A DNA stretch of 27,956 nt from Acrasis kona (lineage: Eukaryota; Heterolobosea; Eutetramitea; Acrasida; Acrasidae): the NCBI GenBank assembly GCA_026419775.2, contig JAOPGA020001715.1:1-27956 (forward strand), given 5' to 3'. The notes beneath the pieces are model-generated. The model was not told the DNA's origin. It saw only the letters and a list, made by a program, of their open reading frames with translations, and did no database searches. Both the position numbers and the translations under genes were made by a program. The stretch's first letter is position 1; every line of letters begins with the position of its first letter. Below are positions 17,162-25,565 of this stretch, one piece after another.

Positions 17162-18199
17162 CTAACCACCGATAATTTTATTTTGTGTTGTTTTTTTTAC
17201 AATAGCATAACATTTCCTCTCAGTATTATATAGGGCAGTTTCAATGACATGGAAGGATCTGGGGCGAAACAAAACTCCCGATTCAAAAATGTATATACAT
17301 AATAATCTATTAATAATGAGTGGATCATCTTGTAACATTTACCCAACTAATTGACAACATCATATTACTGTTACATCTAGAACTATTAAACGTTTTGTAT
17401 AAATATTTCTCATTCGGTCTTGGTAAGTTCTTGTGGTGTTACTAATAAATAATGTAAATTTCTTTGAGGACATTGTGATCTTTTTTCAATTGCTTAACAA
17501 CTAAAGTATAACTAATAGTTATTATCTCATTGATAAAGTATTAAAATACTACAAACTATTTTTCAGTAATATAACAATGGTCTACGAATTATTTCCAAAA
17601 AAAAGACCGTTGTTAGACAGTTCTATCTGAAAGTCTATTACTTTTGACAAAGAATACCGCAAGACGTAAATGAAGATAATAGATGTTTATTAACGTTTGA
17701 TAATTCAGATCTTGATTAGGATTTAAGGTAGTTTTAAAAGTGTATCCATTCTGCCTGAGCTTGGTTAATGTGATCCTACATTGAAGGTAAGGATGTAACA
17801 TGTTTAATTTCCGTCTCTTGTCACTAGCAAATTGACAATTACTGTATTTAGAACCTTGATGAATGTATTTTTATATTGGCATTAAAACTAACATTGTTAT
17901 AAACGAAACGCCCTATAGACTTACTTGTACTTTATTCCTTATTTTTCGACCAGGAAAGATCCTTCTTCGTAGGTTAGGGTTAATGGATGAGCATTAAAAC
18001 ATCATTTTTCAACCTATAAAGTAAACTTGATTTTATAGTTAAGAAAGTGGATACTTCCATAGCTAATGTATAGTTTCATGGAACTCAATACATTTTCCAT
18101 ACCAAATTTATTAGCACAAATGTGCTATAAGTTGCGTGTATGCTCCATGAGCTCTGCCAAGTTGCAATGATCCTTTTAAAAGTTATTTCAAATGCCGCA
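17162..18199. other. Gene-poor AT-rich stretch
   Basis: About 1 kb with only short chance frames and homopolymer runs. No tRNA, repeat or coding signal recognised. Confidence 0.55.
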
Positions 18200-18520
18200 A
18201 GTAAACTTACATGTTTTTGTATGGTTGTATAGAGCGTCTGTAAGTCATTGCACTCAAAGACCTGTACAGAGCGTCATAATACGGCCAACCAGACCTTGTT
18301 TTGTTCCTCCAACGACTTTGATTGTGCATTTAAATCAGCTTCAATTAGACCAACATCAACTTGCTTAGGGACTTACATGTCCTTTTGCGTGCGATTGGGT
18401 ATGGCAAGAGCATTCTGCGCATTGTTTGGCTCTTCACAAACGTGCACTCATAAAGGGGTTCAAAGTCAACAGGGCCTTAGTCAATTTTAACAAGCCTTGT
18501 TGTTAGTTGGTGATTCTCAA
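18200..18520 (-). pseudogene. Decayed coding relic
   Basis: One minus-strand frame gives protein-like pieces separated by single stops: CEEPNNAQNALAIPNRTQKDM, stop, then VDVGLIEADLNAQSKSLEEQ and KVWLAVL, stop, then VQVFECNDLQTLYTTIQKH. The frame is kept across the TAA and TGA, so the damage is by point mutation. It may be a distal part of the decayed transposon on the same strand to the right. Family not recognised. Confidence 0.35.
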
Positions 18521-18912
18521 GGTAATGTTTTGTACTATTCTGTTGTTGGCTCTTTTTGCATCTTTATACATGATCACTATTAATAATTGGAAATTGTAGT
18601 ACATGTTATGAATTGCATCAAGGAGCATAAAGAAAAAGCACTATAATAGTGGTAGTGCTAACCAATGTACTGTAAAAATGTCAGAGTAAATTTTCATTAA
18701 GATTGTTACTTTGTCAAGATATTTATCAGGTCAATGTTTAAAATGTACCATCTAGCCATATGAGTAAGTAAGTATGTTGTGAGTATAGATCAAACCAGGT
18801 TGGAGGCATGTTGGACTGATTCTTTTGTTTCTTGAGTTCTATATCTTATTTTTAACACCATTAAAACAAGGTATGGGACCAATCAAAGAAGAGGTCAGTA
18901 ACAATAAATAAT
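18521..18912. other. Spacer, nothing recognised
   Basis: About 390 bases of AT-rich DNA between two decayed minus-strand reading frames. Confidence 0.45.
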
Positions 18913-19790
18913 TTATTGATTGTTAGACACGTCTTCCTCTTCAACATTCGTCAATAATGACATATCAACTTTTTGTTGGTTTTCTTCAATTTCAAATTGA
19001 ATATTCCACGCTTTAACTACATTTTGCCTTTCAAACTGCTGCTTTGATGACAAATGTATCCAGTATTGAATCAAAAAGCCATACAAGTCATAGAATTTGT
19101 CAGCGTCACTACTGATGCCACTTCAAAACTTTTTAATATCGGGATCGTCTTTATCTGTGACCAATGTTTTATGTTCCCTTTTAAAATTATCATACTTGGA
19201 CTTAATGTAGTCCATGCACTTGGGAATTAAAGTCGAGTAGCAACAAGACTTATGTTGATTAAGTAAACTTGTAAACCTAGAATTACACTGTGATATAGTT
19301 TTGACAACAACATTCATAGGAAACTCTTTGAAGGGCGATGTTTCTTTATCAACTTGCAATAGCATTTCTGCCGGGATACCGGCTTTTCTTTGTTTAGTAA
19401 TGGCATTACCAAGTAAAGTTCTACTGCCTTCGAAACCAAATTCGGTAATCAAACTGTAGTACCAAACAAGCCTCTTATAGTCATGCAGTTCCCCCAAGTT
19501 GGCAGATCTATAGTATGTTCTTCTTTACCCAACTTAAAAAGATTTTTGCAGAAATAACTGCATTCTTAAAAAGAGGATTAGAATCCTTCTTAGCAAATGT
19601 GACGCTCTGCTTTTTTGTCTTACTATACTCATCAGCTGCTTCTAGTAGTGCCTGAGTTGTTAGATTGATAAAATTAAAACAAACTTACAGAGTGTCTGTC
19701 AAAGGATGGCAGGGTCTTTTTCTTCTTCTTTGGCGGCTCTAGTGAAATTGCTTTTTTTTTGTATAAATTGCATTCTGCAAAAAGCTTTAT
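18913..19790 (-). pseudogene. Decayed minus-strand gene of a DNA transposon (accessory ORF?)
   Basis: Reading right to left: a basic segment with a nuclear-localisation-like PPKKKKKT near 19720, a 37-nt GT-AG intron (19688-19652), a stretch LLEAADEYSKTKKQ to about 19520, a frame change near 19510, then a long frame to 19126 (LVWYYSLITEFGFEGSRTLL, NHKS-like Cys pair, YIKSKYDNFKREHKT). An in-frame TGA at 19125-19123 is followed in the same frame by 69 more codons (DKFYDLYGFLIQYWIHLS ... EEDVSNNQ) ending TAA at 18913. I recognise no domain. Strand and position suggest it belongs to the same decayed element as the reading frames at 20-22.7 kb. Confidence 0.5.
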
Positions 19791-19799
19791 TAGAATAAA

Positions 19800-20037
19800 T
19801 TTACATATTTATAAATGACTCTATACAGCCAAAGGCCCGCCTAGCTTGGCGGATTTGATGGCGTGTGTTGCGCAACGCGCATGCCAGATGGAGTAAAAGG
19901 TCTCAAAATGGTTGATATCTTCCTCAACACTTAGAGTGGCTTTTTGACTGGTATCTTACTAGAAAAACGCTTAACTACATCCATACTAGTGTAACCAAGT
20001 ATCTAGTGAAATAGTTCTTTTTTCATAAAAGGCTTCT
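19800..20037. other. Spacer with a short GC-rich patch
   Basis: Around 19835-19885 lies a locally GC-rich patch containing CCGCCTAGCTTGGCGG (a 5-bp hairpin) and the 10-bp palindrome GTTGCGCAAC, out of character with the AT-rich surroundings. No gene recognised. Confidence 0.4.
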
Positions 20038-20916
20038 TTATCCTCCTTTGTATTTATTAAAGAATTGCTCTTGAGGAAGGGAGCGGTCTTGTTCTATACA
20101 ATTTTCCACTAGTTGAAGGATAGTGGCTTTTGTATCTTTGACGTAGCCAGAAATGTCTTGCAACTCTCTTGTGTCATCTTCCAAAGATTGTGGGCCATTA
20201 ATGACATAATCCTCTGCATTTTTCATAGAGACAAATCCACATTCATAACCTCCTTCCTGAAGATTTAGTATTACTACTCGATAATCAACTGTTAGGTTGT
20301 TGTGGAATTTGATCTTGTCCAGTATGGCTTTAATTGCAGCTTTTGAAGCAGGTGTTGCAGTATTAACATTCAGAGACTCATAGAATGTAACCAATAATCT
20401 TGTTGCCAACTTTTCAACCACGGTGAAGTTGAAGTGCTTATATGGTAGCTTTGTATGTAAAATGAAGGCTAACTTGCTCACACCAGTATAATCAAGAGCG
20501 CTTTTTCCACTTTTTCTTGTCGACTAGACTTGATCTGTATTAAGGTACTTTAACCCTGGTGTTGCTTGTAAAGCTTCTTGGAACACTATGTTGTTCTCCA
20601 TAAATAGATTCAAGAGGGTAGATAATAAGAACCTTTGTCTGTGTTGGTCCTTTAATCTGTCCATATCTGAAATTCTGATGGACCAGTTCTTAAAATCTGA
20701 GACAACTAGGTTATTGTCATCCTCATCATCCATATTTAAATAGGTGGCCTCATATTCACAGTTGTTGTTCTCACTTTGAACTTCATTACTTTCTTCAAAT
20801 TTTCGAAATAGCTCTTAGTCAACTGACATCATTGTTTTATGCAAAGCTAAAGCTCTTGCACAAGGTGAGGTAAGATAGCCAATGGTATCCAGGGTTCTTT
20901 TGGTAGTATTTGGCAT
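20038..20916 (-). pseudogene. Decayed 292-codon ORF with two in-frame stops
   Basis: From an ATG at 20916 (MPNTTKRTLDTIGYLTS) one frame runs 879 nt to a TAA at 20038, interrupted by TAA at 20817-20815 and TAG at 20526-20524, with no frameshift. The translation has an acidic segment (MDDEDDNN), helical stretches and a C-terminal region ending EQFFNKYKGG. Protein-like composition across both stops shows it was a real gene. Function not recognised; probably a second protein of the DNA transposon on this strand. Confidence 0.55.
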
Positions 20917-21278
20917 TTGTTGTTATTGTAGTTATGTGAATGAATAGTTTTTTTGTGAATTTATTTAAAAGCAGTTTACACACCAATAATAATAGATTTT
21001 ATTAAAAGAAAATAATTTACAACACCACAGCCATTGTTATTTTATCTTACTTAATCTTCTTGATCGCTGCTTCAACTTCTATCTTTTGGGCCATTATAAA
21101 GGGGCAGCGCAGTGAAAAAGTAATTATGAATCTGTATGTTGGACACTATAAGCAGTAAAATTACCTCTTAAAACTCGCTTCTGCTTTTTTGCTGGTTCTG
21201 AATTATTGTCATCCTTCTTTTTTTGTCTTTAACAGATTTTGAATAATATCTATCCTTTGATGTGAATGTATGTAGTGC

Positions 21279-22655
21279 TCAAATCTTGAGTGGCTGTTGT
21301 ACAGTGCTCTTCCTACCAATTAAAGATGTACGGTACACACTTATCCTCTCCCTTTCTTTTTGAGATGTTTGTAATCTTGATCCTGCGCTTGTATTTAAGT
21401 TTATATCCAATGGGTTGAGTATACGTGTGACACCATCAAGATTTCCAACATTGTATTGTAGTGCCTCCCCCATAATTCGGCCACTGTATGATTTTTTAAA
21501 ATCAATGGTTTTTTCAGTATATAAAGCATATAAAGTATATCAAAGGATACAATTAGTGATGTAGTGCACAGTTCCATCAATAAAATCACTAATTGTATCC
21601 TTTGATGGCACAATACTGTCAGCTTCTTTTATAAGGTCTAAATCACACTGTAATCTATTGTACAGTACGTTGGTGATAGGTATATAGAAAAAATAATACA
21701 ATGGTCTATAAATATCACGGTTGTTTCTAGTTATTTTTTTAAAACCGTTGGATCCACACCTTGGACAGACTTGTTGTTCATTTAAAAGAGGGTTAAATAA
21801 GTGTTGGTTACATTTACCACAAAACGAAATTCATTTGATCATATTAGGGTTAATGAACTTGTTCTCTAAAGATTCATAAGTGGGTGGTACAATATTTGGT
21901 CTTGGCAAAAAGGCTCTTAATATACTGGCATGATAATTGCTACATGTCATCTGCTCGGTACATTTTGTTTTAGTTTGCAAAAGAGACATGTAAAGATCCG
22001 TTATAAATCGGAGAGTTATTTTTTTTATTACAAAAGCGATCCACATTTAACGGGTCATTTAATCCAAGATATGTGACCCATGAATGCTTAAAAGTTTCCA
22101 ATGTTAGATTGAATAAATTATGTTCAGTATTTAAATCCATGCCAATTCCTCTTGCTTGCTTCTGCATTTTTTGAAACTCGTTCAATAAGTTATTTGGAGT
22201 CTCTAAGGTAGGCGTGATTTTAATGTCTTCATTAATTATTGAACCTTCAACGAACTCGTTTAATTGTTCTAAAACACCATCATAGTCTTCTTGTTGAGCA
22301 TCGCCCATTGTAAATTCATCTTGTTTATCATTGGTGCCAAGCTCATTCACTTCATCTGTAGTAAAATTAACCTGTACATCTGCTTTAGTAACATCATCAT
22401 CATCTAAGAAGTCTAACTAAATTGTTCAGCAAATATCTATAAATGTTTTACGTTGTTGTTCTCAAAATAATCTGAATCTTTTGAAAATTCAGGTAATTCA
22501 CCAGAGTTGTTTTTATTCATCTCCATTTCATATTTTTTTAACCATAACTTTTCAACCTCATTTAGATCACTTTGCTTTCTACGCCTCTGTGTTCTATTAC
22601 AACCATCTCCTTTGTATTCTCTTTTGTGCACACGTGGTTTGCGTCTGTATGTCAT
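21279..22655 (-). pseudogene. Decayed Tnp2-like (CACTA/EnSpm- or Plavaka-type) transposase
   Basis: Starts at ATG 22655 (MTYRRKPRVHKREYKGDG, basic). Exon 1 ends at 22452, then comes a 35-nt GT-AG intron (22451-22417), then an acidic exon (LDFLDDDDVTK ...). The frame breaks near 21985 and is interrupted by a TGA near 21840. After it follows a zinc-ribbon-like region FCGKCNQHLFN and VCPRCGSNGFKK, then YYFFYIPITNVLYNRLQCD and SDFIDGTVHY. The arrangement of paired cysteines before a (F/Y)xPI and ...DxxDG motif is like the N-terminal part of Tnp2-family transposases. A perfect inverted repeat at 21539-21606 cuts the gene; another open piece at 21473-21279 follows. The catalytic core is not seen. 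The superfamily assignment is tentative. Confidence 0.55.
21539..21606. repeat. Perfect 22-bp inverted repeat with 24-nt loop inside the transposase relic
   Basis: Left arm 21539-21560 and right arm 21585-21606 (ATCACTAATTGTATCCTTTG...) are exact reverse complements. The right arm is in the coding frame of the relic; the left arm is an inverted copy placed immediately after, which ends the frame. Confidence 0.9.
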
Positions 22656-23175
22656 TATCTTTTTAGTTGACCTTACAACATTCAAGAATAATACTGAGAC
22701 TAACTGCACGCGCGTTTCATTACCCCAATCTATTAACAATAACAAACAAAGCAAAACAATGTCACCAATATTAAACTTGACCTGTATCACAATAGCCACT
22801 ATGAGAACCTTTATAAGGTAAAAGGTGAATGAACCTGCATGTGATTATCAAGAAGTAATCAAACTTGAAGAACAAAACATCAACAAGAATCACAAAATAA
22901 GAATCAGACGTAATTAACATCATTTCACACAACTCGGACAAAGAGATACGCAGACACCAAGTTGATTATACAAATTTGGTGGAACCGCAAAGTTCAAATG
23001 CAGGCAAGTTACAAACCAAAATTAGGTGGATAATGTGTAGTAAATAAACTTTTTATTAGATAATTTTAAAAAACATTCAATCATTTGCAATTCAATTCTT
23101 GTATAAAGAGTTTGCATCAACGAAGAGTAGAATACAGAATCGCTTGCCATTGTATTTCAAACTTTTTTTTGGCCA
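22656..23175. other. Intergenic; may include the 5' UTR of the LINE
   Basis: About 520 bases. The right part, up to the ATG at 23176, may be the 5' untranslated region of the non-LTR element. No motif recognised. Confidence 0.4.
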
Positions 23176-23799
23176 ATGTTTACAAAACTAAATCAGGAGG
23201 ACCTTTGGTTAACCGCGCGTAACAAGAGACGTTACGCCAACCACAGGCATAAGTTCTCACGGTCGAATAAAGACTACACCTGGGTTCCTGTTCATTTTCT
23301 CACAAGATATAAGAAGCAGAACCCACCCAAGCCATATACCGACAATAATGCGACTCCTGTGGTAAGGAATTTCGCAAATACATTTAAGCCAACTTCCCCT
23401 ACAATGTCCTGGGTAGAGGTTGCTACACCCCCACATTTGCGGAAAGCCGTTATCAACACACCAACAACTACCATCAAAAAACGCCGTTCTAGAAAAAGAT
23501 ACAAAAAGAAATCTTCGGCGACGATTTACAAGAAGGACAGTGTGGACAATTTAGAGATCCCCATCCTTCAACAGCCCTTATCCACATGCGAGGATGAATC
23601 CCTAACACAAAGGATTCAGTTTCTAGAAGAGCAGATCTACACCTACCAGAACAGGATCATCTCTCTTGAGTCCTCACTTTCATTAATCTCTGGGACGTGC
23701 AATAGTACACAACAAAATGTTGTTGAACTCCTGTCTGGCATCCGTCACTTTTTCTCATCGATGCCCCCGAAACAAATCTCCACCCCCTCCCTCGGTTAA
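23176..23799 (+). CDS. LINE ORF1: basic nucleic-acid-binding-type protein with coiled coil
   Basis: Complete frame of 207 residues. The N-terminal half is rich in basic and aromatic residues (YANHRHKFSRSNKDYTWVPV). The middle has a strong basic cluster (IKKRRSRKRYKKK, about 100-112). The C-terminal third has a predicted coiled coil (TQRIQFLEEQIYTYQNRI, about 143-160). No CCHC knuckles are present. ORF1 proteins package element RNA; this one is assigned by position upstream of the endonuclease and by composition. Its TAA is immediately followed by the ATG of ORF2 in the same frame. Confidence 0.7.
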   Translation: MFTKLNQEDLWLTARNKRRYANHRHKFSRSNKDYTWVPVHFLTRYKKQNPPKPYTDNNATPVVRNFANTFKPTSPTMSWVEVATPPHLRKAVINTPTTTIKKRRSRKRYKKKSSATIYKKDSVDNLEIPILQQPLSTCEDESLTQRIQFLEEQIYTYQNRIISLESSLSLISGTCNSTQQNVVELLSGIRHFFSSMPPKQISTPSLG

Positions 23800-25193
23800 A
23801 TGGGTAAAAATTCTATTACCATCGCCACATGGAATGTCAACTGTAAAATCATCTCTACCAAGCCTCCGCTGACAACCGTTCCCACAACATCGTCAACTTC
23901 CTCACTCGATACAATGTTGACATTCTATGTATACAAGAATCCCACCACCTACATTCGGAACTCCCCACCCTCCAACACAGTTTTGAAAAACTGGGTTATA
24001 TTTGCCTAGGTCATGGCCTAACAAATAAAAAGAAACATGGAGTACTCATTCTCCTAAAAAAGAGATTTCGGAACAATGTCATCACAGTCTCCCAGAAGAA
24101 CTCTACGTATGAAGGTCGAGCAGTATGCATTTCAGTAAATCTCAAACTCCACCCTACCACCATCGTTTGCGCCTACCTCCCCACCAGTCACGCCAGCTCC
24201 ACATCAAATCAAGAATCTTTAGAAATTGAACAAGAGATTGAAGAATGGATCACAGGCGCCAGATTGAAAAGACACAATATTTTCATTGCTGGGGACTTTA
24301 ATGTTGAGATTGACGAATCGTCACAACGCGGCCGCCGTCTCACTAATTTGATGGATAAATTTCACCTCTCTACAGCCACAACATCACCCACATTTGCGGA
24401 CAGCTGCATTGATAACATTATGTATGGTATCTCAAACGTCACTGCCGTCTCCTCCAGAGTTCTGGACTCTAGCGATATTATATCATTCCACGACTCTGAC
24501 CACCTCCCGGTTCTGCTCACCTATACTGTCCTCGATCGATCCGTTGGGGACAAACTTACTCGGTTTCCATACACTGATCCAAATATTTATTTGGTTCATG
24601 CAGAGGCAAGTACTAATCTTCACGTTTCCCAAGACACAACCCTGGAGGATTTTCACCAAACATATTCACAAGCAGTCCTAGATTTTGTCAAGAAACCTGC
24701 GATCACGACTAGACCCCGCCCAGCCTTCCACTCTACCGAAGTTGAGCAAATATACAAACGTATCAATCGCATTCATACTGTAAAACGGAAAGCTAAGGTT
24801 TTGAAATTTCTCGAGAAAAACTATTCCTCCAGTTTGTTGTCCTCACTAAAAACAGAATGTTCTGTTCTAGGCATTCCTTTTCTGAGTGATGAACATACAT
24901 CTTGGATGGACATCCGTTCCCGTGCTCGATCAGTAGAAAGAATTCTCCTCAAACAAAAAGATGAACTACTTAGGCCTCTATACACCACTCATATGGAGGA
25001 AATGGAATGCATGATCAATAACTCCTCTAAATTAGCCTGGAAATCCCTTAAAGGTTGGGCCCCCACATTCCTCCCCTCTGAGTTCCTTATCAATGATGAA
25101 GTTTGTAGAGAGCAGTCAACTACCTTTCCAATAAATTGTTTATTTTTCCAAAAATTATCTTCTCTTTCCAATTTTCGACAGTATCAACGATGA
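23800..25193 (+). pseudogene. LINE ORF2 fragment: AP-type endonuclease with one frameshift, no RT
   Basis: Starts at the ATG right after the ORF1 stop with TIATWNVNCK. A frameshift near 23850 moves the domain to the next frame, where it is continuous to 25193. The endonuclease signature is complete across the two frames: TWNV (Asn), DILCIQES (Glu), VCAYLP (Tyr), FIAGDFNVEID (Asp, Asn), DSCIDNI and DSDHLPVLL (Ser-Asp-His). This enzyme nicks target DNA to prime reverse transcription. Residues after about 300 are the linker that normally leads into reverse transcriptase (AWKSLKGWAPTFLPSEF), but the frame stops there. The frameshift and missing RT make it inactive. Confidence 0.8.
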
Positions 25194-25305
25194 TAACTCG
25201 GTCAATAATAAAAATCAATTAAGAACACATTCGCACACCCTACATATTATTCCACGCTCTATCAGAATATATAAAAATGTCGAAATTGATCCCCAAACAT
25301 TTTAA

Positions 25306-25565
25306 ATTTGTCATCATATTGTTATGAAAAATACATTTGCTCTTTGTTGATACATAGAGAACAAGATACCTACCGCTTCATTGTGTGTGTCTTGTAAGTT
25401 GCCAGAAATATGTTTACGAACATATCGAAGTCCTTTGTAAAATCCACAAATACCCCACATGAACTAGAAGGATGAACTGATATGGTTTTGATCACACATT
25501 AATAGCATTGAATTCCTTTTCATATCGCTATAAATTCAAGTGTGACACCATGGTAATTCTTTAAA
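25306..25565. other. Spacer between the LINE and the MULE-type gene
   Basis: 260 bases, AT-rich. The terminal inverted repeat of the MULE would be expected here or to its left; its partner lies beyond the window, so it cannot be recognised. Confidence 0.4.

Larger units (their letters stand above)
23176..25305 (+). mobile_element. Non-LTR retrotransposon, 5' end kept, reverse transcriptase missing
   Basis: ORF1 (23176-23799) abuts an ORF2 that begins with an AP-type endonuclease. The element then ends within about 450 codons, after the endonuclease and its linker, with a last frame change near 25150 and a tail frame ending TAA at 25305 (HTLHIIPRSIRIYKNVEID). There is no reverse transcriptase. 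Losing the 3' part while keeping the 5' part is the opposite of normal LINE 5' truncation, so an internal or 3' deletion is likely. Confidence 0.7.

Noticed and set aside
18913-22655. Alternative nuclear genetic code with stops read as amino acids
   Set aside because: All three stop codons appear inside the decayed frames, and the host genes in the same window end normally at TAA or TAG without internal stops.
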